Positions 12,015-20,892 of a stretch of 31,216 nt of DNA are shown here, one piece after another. The stretch lies in NCBI GenBank assembly GCA_018398765.1, contig JAHBMJ010000936.1:2501-33716 (forward strand), read 5' to 3'. The notes beneath the pieces are model-generated. The model saw only the letters and a list, made by a program, of their open reading frames with translations, made no database searches and was not told the origin of the DNA. The DNA comes from Chromera velia. Lineage: Eukaryota; Sar; Chromeraceae. A program made the translations under genes and the position numbers. The first letter of the stretch is position 1. Each line of letters starts with the position of its first letter.

Positions 12015-12300
12015 TACACACACACACACACGCACGATCCCATGCGCACATACACAGGCGCGCACAGCCACACATTTACGCACTTACTGAAGGAGCGTCA
12101 CGCGGGAGTGGGAGAGGCTGTGCCCTCTCCAGGCAGGACTTCAGGCTCTGGGGGGAGAAATCAGTCTCCCAGTCTCCCTCATCAAACGGCAACACGTCTC
12201 CGGAGACGGGAACAAGAAGAACGGGCCTCGACCCAAAGTACAGGTGGTCTTCACCAAAGTCGACCCCTCCTCCTGCCCCTTCCGCATTTTCCCCCTCCAT
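6760..12300 (-). CDS. Unidentified protein with kinase-like catalytic signatures (8 exons)
   Basis: Exon model in transcript order: 12300-12088, 10774-10683, 10549-9724, 9377-9209, 9012-8983, 8771-8643, 7913-7680 and 6965-6760. It gives 632 residues with all phases closing. Exon 1 starts at the first ATG after an in-frame stop. Exon 3 holds VKVEGRWFRLKGCGN (about residues 142-156). Exon 6 holds WHCNAHSNN and exon 7 CFLDLDMAF. H471-x-N473-x4-N478 followed by D506-L-D508 has the spacing of a kinase or aminoglycoside-phosphotransferase catalytic loop and metal-binding DxD/DFG. However, the usual catalytic Asp is Asn. The C-terminal helix-rich exon contains LALSYLRGYTGED. I cannot name the family. 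Uncertain points: exons 5-6 could instead be 9022-8983 and 8758-8643, the last acceptor is weak, and a shorter start at 10787 is possible. Donors are mostly GTCAGT or GTCGGT. Function is unknown. Confidence 0.65.
7018..7114. repeat. Compound (TC)n(AC)n(AG)n microsatellite
   Basis: A TC run, an AC run and an AG run follow each other without interruption, inside the last intron of the kinase-like gene. The TC and AG arms are complementary, so the tract can fold back with the AC part as a loop. Confidence 0.9.
9041..9160. repeat. Purine tetranucleotide tract (GGAA/GACG types)
   Basis: GGAA- and GGAC-type repeats on the plus strand are pyrimidine-rich in the transcript of the minus-strand gene. 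They fill most of the intron between its exons 4 and 5. Confidence 0.8.
10903..10997. repeat. Compound (TCAC)n(TC)n(AC)n(AG)n microsatellite ending at a gap
   Basis: TCAC repeats pass into TC, then AC, then AG runs, and the sequence ends in the N gap at 10998. It lies in intron 1 of the kinase-like gene. The true length cannot be read. Confidence 0.9.
10998..11216. other. Assembly gap (run of N)
   Basis: 219 unresolved bases. The gap sits between a self-complementary microsatellite and the first copy of a local duplication, so collapse or misassembly is possible. Confidence 0.98.
11498..11682. repeat. GTCA/ATCA minisatellite between the duplicated blocks
   Basis: About 20 units of GTCA and ATCA words with interspersed AACGTCA, starting directly where the first duplicated block ends. 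Confidence 0.9.
11866..12030. repeat. (CA)n and (GA)n microsatellites
   Basis: Alternating CA and GA runs in intron 1 of the kinase-like gene. These expansions are missing or shorter in the first duplicated copy. Confidence 0.9.
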
Positions 12301-12953
12301 ACGGATCCTCTGACGGTTTCCAAATGAAGATGTCAGGCGTTCTCAATGTCGGCGAGCCTCCATCGTATCCAGAGACGTGCTATGAAGAGATCTGCTGTCT
12401 CTCCAGGAGATATCAATAAACGAATACACAGGAGCTTCCGGACAGCGATCGAAGCCCGTCTACGTGCTCTGACTCGGTTGAGCAACTAAGGTGGAACGAT
12501 GGTGGAACGCGAGAAATAACGAGAATGAGCCTACACGGCTCACCGGCTTTAACCCATACATCTTCATCATACACCGTAGATCGGCGGAGACCCGGCTCGC
12601 GCATCACCATGCGTCACCCCAATTCGTGCAGGACCAGAATAGGACCAGAGAGACAATGAGAGACACGTACTAAAGAGGCAATTCGTCATTTCGCGTCCAT
12701 ACTGCATGGCCCGTAAAGACTGTTTCACCTTTAGTTTACTATTCTACTAAGCGAAATTACTCTAAATTACTCAGCTAAATTACTTTAAACCACTTAGCTA
12801 AATTATTCATGCAGATACATGCAGAGCTAGTATCAGGCGACGGACGAGTTTTGAATAAAATCAATTTTCTTTGTTTAAACGTATTTAAACGATAACTTTG
12901 TCTTAAACACAGTGCCCTCAAACTGTTTCTATCAGATCATAACGTTTATTGCG
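12301..12953. other. 5' flank of the kinase-like gene
   Basis: Presumed promoter region of the minus-strand gene. No convincing exon is seen. From about 12720 leftover copies of an AAATTACT/CTAAATTA word mark the start of the AT-rich island. No promoter element can be named. Confidence 0.35.
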
Positions 12954-13211
12954 TCATTTAGGCAAGTATCTAAGATAATCCAAGGGTATTAACTTTCTCA
13001 AAAATGTCTTCCATAATAAAATTTTTAACCGCAAACTCTCTCGGTAATAGGGAATGCATACTCTGTAATGGGGAATACAGATTCTCTGCTGTTTGCTTTG
13101 AGCGATCAAAGACGAAACAGCGTTAGTACTTGTATGCACAGACAAATAAATCCCTTCAATTCCCTTGGTGTAAGCCATTCCTAGCAGTGGACCTCGAGAC
13201 AAACCTGGCAC
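12954..13211 (-). CDS. Unrecognised open frame in the AT-rich island
   Basis: 85 codons read from 13211, with a TTTATGTGCCAG acceptor-like sequence at the beginning. The frame contains ICIPHYRVCIPYYRESL, with a small internal repeat of CIP.YR, and a basic C-terminus. It might be a coding exon of a mobile-element or island gene on the minus strand. I recognise no family and cannot link it to the other island exons in phase. Confidence 0.25.
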   Translation of the reverse strand: MPGLSRGPLLGMAYTKGIEGIYLSVHTSTNAVSSLIAQSKQQRICIPHYRVCIPYYRESLRLKILLWKTFLRKLIPLDYLRYLPK

Positions 13212-13432
13212 ATAAATCTTAATTAATCTTAATCCTAATGCCCTATATTTAACCCCTGGTACTCATGAATAGTGTATTGTTCTAATTTCCTGTCTAGAAA
13301 TAGTCTAGGAAATAGTTTGAATAATATATTATTCACATGTCAGCCAACTCATAAATATAGATTTACAGTATCATATTTAGTATCATATATATACCGTTTA
13401 TATGATGATGGTTCACCGTTTACGAAAAACAT

Positions 13433-13808
13433 TCACGTAAAATATATTAATATATTAATTTTAAAAAATGTACTGAAAATTGATACAGTTCCATATAAGC
13501 CCCTATTCTTGAATTTTGCATGGTCAAAATACATAAAATTATGATGATAAAATTTTGAAGTTAGGCTTTGTACCAGGGAGTACCAGACAGGCTGTGCGGG
13601 TGCATGTCGGTAGGCATCGTACTTATGCATATAATGACAATACTGACAGATCAATTTGACATCATCTGGATGATTTGTATCAAAAACAGGATCGATCCAC
13701 TGGTCTTCATTTCCATACCTAATCTTCTTGACTATGATTTTTCCCAAAGAAAACTTCCGGTAAGTGCCCGGACGATAGTTGTTGTGGTATATATGATCTA
13801 CACCAATC
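13433..13808 (-). CDS. Unrecognised exon candidate with a CxxC motif
   Basis: Starts after a TTACAG acceptor (exon from 13808). It reads DHIYHNNYRPGTYRKFS, then KIIVKKIRYGNEDQWIDPVF and LICQYCHYMHKYDAYRH before running into AT-rich sequence and a stop at 13433. The first about 80 residues look protein-like, with mixed charge and a C-x2-C pair. The end is probably beyond the true exon, because it crosses the inverted-repeat copy at 13493-13522. No family recognised. Confidence 0.35.
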
Positions 13809-13918
13809 CTGTAAGGTTATACAATCATTTTTTTCAAAATGTTTTGTTATACATTGTTTTGTTACACATTTTAATGGAATTTTGATGCATGAATTTTGAT
13901 GCATCGCTTCACCTCCAG

Positions 13919-14172
13919 ATGAACATATTGTTGAATCAGAGAAGGAAGATGAGGGTCTGGAGGAGGGGAAGCTAGAGGGGAAAAACCATGCAACAGAGAA
14001 GAGAAAGAAGAAGAAGAAGAAGAAGAAAAAGGCAAAGGGGGAGCAAGCTGGTCGTGAGAATTCTGTGGTTTTCTTGTGCAACCAGCCTGTGAAGCCAGCC
14101 TTCGAAGGAGAAGACGTTTCTTCTTTCAATCCACTAAGAGACAGCTCTTCCTTTTCTCCGCTTCTCGTGTAA
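13919..14172 (+). CDS. Acidic/lysine-rich exon candidate
   Basis: Follows a good acceptor (CGCTTCACCTCCAG). It reads EHIVESEKEDEGLEEGKLEG, then a run of nine lysines (with an AAG repeat), then ENSVVFLCNQPVKPAF and FEGEDVSSFNPLRD, ending at TAA 14170-14172. A GTAAGA donor overlaps the stop at 14169, so it could also be an internal exon. No domain recognised. The opposite strand is also open for 156 codons, so the strand choice rests on the acceptor and composition. Confidence 0.35.
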
Positions 14173-14919
14173 GAGACGGCAGTTACCATGCTAAATTATC
14201 TGGCAAATCAACACGGCTGCATGGCTCGTGCAAGTGTCAGGCTAGGAGGACGAATGACTCGTCTGATTGTCAAAGGTGGAGACGGAACTCCTGAGTCATG
14301 GGAGAGTACGGTCTTCAAAGCATATTAAGAGATCTGCGAGTACCTTGTAAGATGGCCGCAGGGTCGATTGGGCTTCCGGTGATATGATTTTGGTGTTTGT
14401 ATATATGTCTGGGCGTATGTACTTGATTGATCGGGTATTTCTCTTTATTCAATTTTCTTTCCCCTTTACTCTTTTCTCATAAAAACCAGTTGAACATTGC
14501 AAGCACAAATTTGAACCCTTGTGGTTCTTCCTTCCCTTGGTGACTGATTTGTGGTATTGATTGCTTCGATCGAGTTACCACTTTGCCTTCGGGCGGCGTA
14601 AGCCAGTGTAGATCTTTGAAAGAGTCTTTTATTAACCCCGTTTCTCCTCTTATTACTTCTTATCCATCCTTGCTCTTGCTCTTTTTTCGGATTGATTTAG
14701 AATTCAATATATGAATGTGGTGTGTGCGTGTGCCGAGCGTTTATGTCTCCATACGCCTCCGCAGATGTAGTGTGCCTTGAGACGAATCGATCTGATTGGC
14801 ATACAGGCTTCCTCATCCCCTCCCCCCATGAATGCGTGCTCTCGGTTGTCCTCAAAGCTTTGTTAGTGGCTTGGGATTTGGCATTGCTAGATCTAGGATT
14901 TAACCCTCAATCATCATCC

Positions 14920-15041
14920 TTTAGTGAGCATTAATTTAAACTATCACTTTTAGGAATGCACTAAGTACACACTTTAGTGTGCCTTAATTCAAACCATCAC
15001 TTACAAGAATGCATTATTACACACTTTAGTGTGTATTAATT
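14920..15041. repeat. About 52-bp tandem repeat, 2.3 copies, with a palindromic junction
   Basis: Units start at 14920, 14973 and 15025. Each contains TTAATT, AAACYATCACTT and GAATGCA words. The unit junction forms the palindrome ACACACTTTAGTGTGT. It lies inside the putative 2.4-kb element. Confidence 0.75.
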
Positions 15042-15226
15042 ATAGGTTTCATCTTTGTCTTCTTTTTCTCCTTCAAAACGGTTTGAGGGTACTGCTTTTG
15101 GAGTAATGGTATCGTCAACAAGTTGTGACAGCAATGCGGCAGGGAGAATTTGGGCAGTGGTAAAAAGAGTAGAGGCGAGAGCAGGGGGGGTAAGAGAAAA
15201 TTTGTCTATAGTTATTGCACACTAAT

Positions 15227-15296
15227 TGTTACACACTTTTATGTGTAACAAAGGGGAGGTCAGGGGTAATTGTTACATATTTAACTTTGTGTAACA
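15227..15296. repeat. Two TGTTACA hairpins
   Basis: TGTTACACA at 15227-15235 pairs with TGTGTAACA at 15242-15250 (9-base stem). TGTTACA at 15271-15277 pairs with TGTAACA at 15290-15296. Confidence 0.7.
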
Positions 15297-15376
15297 CTAC
15301 AGGATTGGTGTATGCATATCATACGGGTTGCGCCCACCAAGAAGATCGGAAAGGTGAGAAACACCACAACACTCAC

Positions 15377-15523
15377 CACAGTTTCCAAAAATAGTGCGAA
15401 TTTCTGTCTTGATTGCCTTGTTAGCCTCCTTAATCGTCCATCCATGCACATACTTCCAATTAAATTTTTTCTGAATAATCAGACGTCTGATTCTTTGGAC
15501 AAACAGCTGCTTACAATGAGTGG
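15377..15523 (-). CDS. Unrecognised exon candidate in the AT-rich island
   Basis: Flanked by a strong acceptor (GCATTTTTACTTCAG, exon from 15523) and a GTGAGT donor at 15376-15371. It reads LFVQRIRRLIIQKKFNWKYV, then GWTIKEANKAIKTEIRTIFG. The basic, helix-like composition and the splice signals on both sides make this the best exon candidate of the island. The frame also stays open past the donor to about 15313. It could belong to an island gene with 13433-13808, but the phases (1 then 2) do not join directly. No family recognised. Confidence 0.4.
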
Positions 15524-15728
15524 CTGAAGTAAAAATGCGACCGATTAAGGTGGGCGGGGCACCATTTTCCTTATACAGTGTCGGCAGGGACCAAGGGCGG
15601 GCACAGCTAGAAGACCCCCCCCTGGCAGTAATTCGGTTTTTCGAAGGAAAAAAAAAAAACGCGAGATGGCCACCATCATAATGGCCGTGGAGACGGCTAG
15701 GTTGTTAGACCATAAATTATGCTCTTTC

Positions 15729-15765
15729 TTGTATCGTTTTCGCGCGCACCGCGCGCGTGATAATA
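15729..15765. repeat. GC-rich short palindrome
   Basis: CGCGCGC and GCGCGCG arms separated by three bases, in otherwise AT-rich sequence. Confidence 0.6.
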
Positions 15766-17039
15766 CCCTTATAAGGCAAAATCAATAGGGATCATTTTTT
15801 TTTTTCAAAAATAAAAAAAATAAAAAATAAATAAATAAAATGGATCAATACAGAGCTACAGTCAGATCGTGCATACAAAATTCAAGGGCAGGGGCCTATA
15901 TAGCTATACAGGAGGTGGGACAAAAGCCTGAGAAAGGCGGACGTTATACACGTTCTCTGACTGACTAAACGACTTTCAGGCTGACTGAATCACTATGTGA
16001 CCCTCTTTGCCTGCCTGCAAGCAGAACGCTCTCTGCCAAACTCCGACCGAGACTTTATTCGAGGTCTGATCCTGCCGGTGACGGAAAAGGAAGTCAAACA
16101 AATGGACAGGCAGGAGGACGAATACACCAACAAATCGATCTGCCAGACGAACCCCGCTTGCATGCCTCTCCTCCACCTGATGCTGCTGCTACCAGACCAG
16201 ATGGACGGACGGATGGATCCACGAAGGACGCACAACTCTTCCTCCACACAGTGGATCGATCAGACTCTCTGTCTCAGACTGTACACTTGCCCATAAAGAA
16301 CAACAAAGAGGAAAGGGAAGAGAGAACAAGAAAAGGCACCCCCATTGCAGGGTATGCATGCATGCGGCGGAACCCCTCCCGTCTGACTGTTGACGCACCC
16401 GACCCACTGCCTTCCACCTGACGGCCTTCCTCCGTCCTGCCCAATGCATCATATCATCATGCCGTCAGGTTCATGCGCCATTCCTTGCTGTCGTACCCGC
16501 TTTAAGCCTGGCACTCTCTCTTTTTCGTTTCTACTCACGCTTGTGACCAGAAGGGAATTAAGACGAAAATAATCCAACACAACAAAAGAATTTGATCACA
16601 AGCTGACGATCCAAGTATTCATAAGAGGCGGAGCAAAGAGAGAGTACGAGAAAAAAAGAGGACAAATGGTGATGCGTGCGCATCTCCACCCCTTCCAAAG
16701 AGGTGAGCAGAAACAGAAGACGTTGGGTGGGTAAAAGAAAGACCTACAAAGAGAGAGAGAGAGGGAGTATGGCATTATTCATTCTAGAAGTACACGGGTC
16801 AGGAAGGAAGGAAGAAAAGGGTGAAGCACCATGCAACACAAGGTGGAAGGGAGGGATTGAAGACCATCAGATGATGATGCACTCACTCATTTTCAGAGGG
16901 AGGGGTAGGGGATGAGCAGAAAAGTCTGCGCGATAAAGGAAAACGCATGGCAGGAAGCGAAAGATACCCTTTCCCCCTTCGCCCTCGTGTCTTTTGTGTT
17001 GCATATGAGAAAGAAATCAACAGAGGGCCGGCGCACGCA

Positions 17040-17215
17040 CGAACGAACGAAAGGAAGAAACAAAGAAAAGAAAGGAAGGAAGGAAGGAAGGAAGGAATAA
17101 ACGAAGGAAGGAAGGAAAGAAAGTTTAACAAGGAAGGAAGGAAAGAAAGAAAGGAAGGAAGGGAAGGAAGGAAGGAAAGTTTAACAAGGAAGGAAGGAAA
17201 GAAAGAAAGAAAACA
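17040..17215. repeat. (GGAA)n/(GAAA)n purine tract
   Basis: Long run of GGAA and GAAA units with GAAC units at its start. A AAAGTTTAACAAGGAAGG block occurs twice, showing local duplication. Confidence 0.9.
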
Positions 17216-17764
17216 AACAAAAACGACACCCTCCCTCCACGGACCCATCTGTCCAGACAAGCAATCTCCTCTCCCTCCCCACCCTCATTCACCTTCAGCC
17301 AAGAGGACCTCTGTCCTGTCCTGTCCTTTCCTCGCCTTCCCCCACTGGACACAAAGATCGAAAAGTACAGACGCATCTTCTCTCGTGCAGAGAAAGAGGA
17401 AACAATTTTATACACATGATCGAAGCCTCGATCGATCTAATCAACTGGACAGACAAGAAAGGATTCCGTCCCATCGAGTACAATTAATCGGTTGCAGGAG
17501 GGAGCACATGCAGGCAGGCAGGCTTCGTTGCATGCCCAAACAAACAAAGAATGTCTGTCGGTCTACCTGCCTGCCTCCTCCCTGAAACCCCCGGCTTCTC
17601 CTGCTTCTCCCTTCCATGCCGCATTCGATCCGAACAGGTTAGAAGGGAGTCAGCTAGGCCACCAAAAACTGTACCAACAGTCTGCTAGATAATCAGTCGG
17701 TGTTTATTCATAGAGGAATGAAGTTGAAAAAAGGAACCAACCGTTGAGGTCGGTCCAAAACAAC

Positions 17765-17796
17765 ATAACGCGAAAGAAAGAAAGAAAGAAAGAAGG
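17765..17796. repeat. (GAAA)n purine tract
   Basis: Short GAAA array on the plus strand. A similar one lies at about 17957-17983. Confidence 0.85.
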
Positions 17797-18198
17797 AAAC
17801 AGTCAGGCAGTCAGTCAGACCTCGCTTCGAGCGTTCCACCGGTTCCCTGCACCTGCTTCGGATCATCTTTCTCGCGCGCTCGCTCGCTCACAACAATCAA
17901 GTACACCCACCCACCCGCCTACTTGACGAACGCGGGCAGCACGCATGCATGCAGAAGGGGAGAAAGAAAGAAAGAAAGAAAGCTTCACTCACATGCGATG
18001 AAACAAGCGGACGGAATCGATAAGGGTAACCGACCTATGAAACAGAGAAAAAGGGGAGGGGGGGGAAGGGAAGAAGTTGAGGCAAGACGGACTTCCAGGA
18101 AGACACACTTGTTCATTTGCTCATTCGCTCACCCTCTGATCAACTGAATGGATGGCTGAATGGATCTTTCAATCTCGACAAGCTCAAACCCAAACGCA

Positions 18199-18206
18199 GA
18201 CACACA

Positions 18207-18268
<62 letters not shown>
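18199..18268. repeat. (CA)n(GA)n microsatellite
   Basis: CA run passing directly into a GA run, without the TC arm seen at 7018 and 10903. Confidence 0.9.
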
Positions 18269-18270
<2 letters not shown>

Positions 18271-19338
18271 GAGGGAACGTTTGAACGGCAGAATGTTCTT
18301 CCGCACCGCCGCGATTTTGTGCTTGCAAGGTCGGATGCACGCACGAAGAGGAATCACTTGAAGAGCTTTTGGTGTTGACTTTCCCGTGAATCAACCTGCA
18401 TTGTCATGCCGTGTTCAGACATTCAAAATTCCCATGCCTCCCTCCATTGGTTCTCTTCTTTCGTTGCGTTTCATTTTCTTCTCCTCCGACGCCAGTCGCA
18501 TGCACCCCCACGCCCAAGCAACGAAATTCAATTTTGCTGAGTTTCGGAGGGGGGAACAGAGAAAGCGGACCGATCGCAATGAGTCCGCCTCCCTGCTTGA
18601 AAAGGCCACTAACGAAAAGGCACTTGCAGTTGCCGAGAGACATTGACGCGGAGGGAGAGAACGAAGAAGTAAGGCAATTAAGGGATTGGCGAATAACGTA
18701 AGATTTTAGGGAGGGAGGGAGGGAGGGAGAGCCGCTCTTCGCATCCGGACAATCATCAACCCCATTAGCAACAAAATTTGTCAGCCAACCAGCGAATCAA
18801 TCATTCACCGATGGAGCAACAAGAGACAAAGAAAGAAACGAAGGACCAGAGAGAGAATTCGACAGAAACTTTCGGTTCCAACTTTCCTTCCTCTCTGTCT
18901 CCTATCCGTCTCCTCTTGTCAATGTGCGATCAGGTGCTGATTGAACGACCGCGAGCAAACAGGAAGCAAGCATGCGAAAGGGGAAGGAAGAAGGAAAACC
19001 CTCGTTCGCTCTAGCAAAAGCCTAGCCAGACTACGCACGGGGGCCGGTGGTATGCGAGTCCTTTGTCTCCTCCACATCCGACTGCTGTCTGTCTCTCTGG
19101 CTGACTGACTGACTGGATATCGATCCCAAATGATTCCTTCACAATGAATGTAGTTGGCAGGTTTGCTTCTTTTCCAAACGATCTACCAGGACGAGGCGGC
19201 TTTTGAATACAAAAACACCAGAAGCGATCCAATGTCCCCCTTAGGGGGCCGTGTTGTGTCGATCCCTCACTGGCTTCCTGGGAACACACACTTACAACAA
19301 TTCGTGATGGGACGGACAGTTTGGTTGAGTACATACAT

Positions 19339-19340
<2 letters not shown>

Positions 19341-19369
<29 letters not shown>

Positions 19370-19370
19370 C
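19341..19370. repeat. (GGCA)n array
   Basis: Seven GGCA units. Shorter copies of the same array occur at about 1810, 17512, 19629 and 29517. Confidence 0.9.
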
Positions 19371-19802
19371 ACGTGGATGGATTCCCTTCGTTTAATTTCC
19401 TCTGCATGACTGTTTTCGTCTTCGTCCAAACAGGCGCTGCCCCTTCCCTTCTTCAAGGCTCTCTTCCCGTCCCTTCCCTTTCCTTTCCTTGTCTTGCACT
19501 CCCCTTCTTTTCTCTGCTCTCCTGTCTCGCCACAAGCAAGGCGGAAGAAATTGAAGGAGCCTGACTGCATGTGTGTCAAAACACGCGAGGAGACCGGAGA
19601 CCGATCTAACCAGCCAGAAAGGTGGTCATGCAGGCAGGCAGGCAGCTGAGAGTTTCTAATGCGTCCTTGATGGGTGAGTGGAGAGAGAAGGAGAGGGTCT
19701 GCACGAGCCATGAAGGGAAGCTGTGTTGCGATGACAATGAAAGAAACCAGCCACCCTTCTGTCTGTCTGTCTGTCTGATTTAGCCATTCTCTTCCCCTGC
19801 AG

Positions 19803-19947
19803 GTGTGTGTCGACCAGCGTTTTCCTGCCAACTGTCAAGCAACGAAAGAAAAGCAAAGGCATTGCAGCTGGCGAATGGTGGGGGCGCAAGAGCAGATCAA
19901 CCAGCAGCATGAAAGAGGAAGGTCTGCTGAGGGCCGGCTTCACTGTG
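19803..19947 (+). CDS. Orphan internal exon candidate
   Basis: Preceded by a pyrimidine-rich acceptor (CATTCTCTTCCCCTGCAG) and followed by a GTGAGT donor at 19948. The next 67 bases look like a short intron ending TTTGCTTTGCAG. One frame is open throughout and reads VFLPTVKQRKKSKGIAAG, then GEWWGRKSRSTSSMKEEG and LLRAGFTV. The following exon would begin QQTHTAKRRPL but soon meets a stop, so its end is unclear. I found no phase-compatible upstream exon and recognise no domain. It may be part of an undetected plus-strand gene in the simple-sequence region. Confidence 0.35.
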
Positions 19948-20233
19948 TGAGTACCCATGCGTCAACTTGAGCGCTCTCCTTCCCGTTTCTTTGTTTTTCT
20001 GTTTGCTTTGCAGGCAGCAGACGCATACAGCGAAACGTCGTCCCCTTTTCGTTCTCTCTATACTCTTCCATCCCCCCTCGATCGATCGTTGTATTTGAAC
20101 AGACACACCGACAGACAGACATGGGGTGTTTTCGTCTGACGTCCATTCCCTTCTTAAGGATCCCTCTTCTCTTCTCTTGTCCGTATGCATGCGTGGACAT
20201 TTCTCGTCCTTTGGGAAGGGGACCTTCAAGAAC

Positions 20234-20312
20234 AAGAAAGAAAGAACGAACGAACGAACGAAAGAAAGAAAGAAAAGAAAGAAAGAAAGAAAAGAAAGAG
20301 AGGAAGAACGAA
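20234..20312. repeat. (GAAC)n/(GAAA)n purine tract
   Basis: GAAC units followed by GAAA units on the plus strand. Confidence 0.9.
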
Positions 20313-20797
20313 AAGAAAAAATTCATCGATGATTCTTCAAACAACACTCTGACCTGCCTTTTCCTACACAGACAGACAGACAATTCATTTTAGGCGGCTC
20401 CATCTCTTTCTTCTCTTCCCTTCGTCTCTCGTTACCACGCCCCCGTGCACCCAACCAGCCAGCCACCGCGTCGAGGAAAGGAAAGGAAAGGAACGGAATG
20501 CCTGTGAATGAAAGCATCGCACGCGAGGGTGACAGTCAGTCTTCTATTCTCCCCCTGATACATGACTCATTCTTTCACCTTGACCCACACAACATGGATG
20601 CACTTCCTCCTTCATGGAATCATACATTCGTTCTGTCTACTGGTTCATTCTTCCTCTCTCCCCCTGCTCACTTCTCTGCACAGCTGCAGAAAAGAGAACC
20701 AACAACGATCAGGTCTAGTGAGTGAGTGCCTTTCCATTCCCCGATGCCTTCCTTCTCTCTCTGCTGACACAGCACAGCACACCAGCCGGAGCGATCG

Positions 20798-20892
20798 AAA
20801 GAAAGGAAAGAAAGAAAGAAAGAAAAAAAGAAAAAGCAAAAAAGAGAAGGAAGAAAGAAAAAAAGAAAAGAAAGAAAGAAAGAAAGAAAGCC
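20798..20892. repeat. (GAAA)n purine tract
   Basis: Long imperfect GAAA array on the plus strand. Confidence 0.9.

Larger units (their letters stand above)
11217..12161. repeat. Local segmental duplication within intron 1 and exon 1 of the kinase-like gene
   Basis: Two blocks occur twice. The first block, 11217 to about 11344, recurs from 11767. The second, 11365-11486, recurs at 12031-12152. By eye the blocks are essentially identical. The offsets are 550 and 666 bases; the difference reflects expanded CA/GA runs in the second copy. The second block includes the last 65 bases of exon 1 and its GTAAGT donor, so intron 1 contains a second copy of the exon end. Confidence 0.9.
13493..15901. 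mobile_element. Possible 2.4-kb relative of the 382-bp inverted-repeat element
   Basis: Bases 13493-13522 and 15872-15901 are inverted copies matching at 25 of 30 positions. The core GCCCCTGCCCTTGAATTTTG is related to the ends of the 5532-5913 element, in the same left/right arrangement, with ATATA outside. A T- or A-rich tract lies inside one end in both elements. The interior is AT-rich with exon candidates on both strands and several hairpins. If it is a real transposon, the interior might encode or once have encoded its mobility protein, but I recognise no transposase. Confidence 0.4.

Noticed and set aside
10865-12313. 482-codon plus-strand open frame with Ser-Leu, His-Thr and Ser-Gln runs
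   Set aside because: It is a translation of microsatellites, spans the N gap, and lies antisense to exon 1 of the kinase-like gene.
14505-14535. Second tRNA T-loop-like word (GGTTCAAAT on the minus strand)
   Set aside because: No matching stem and no cloverleaf.
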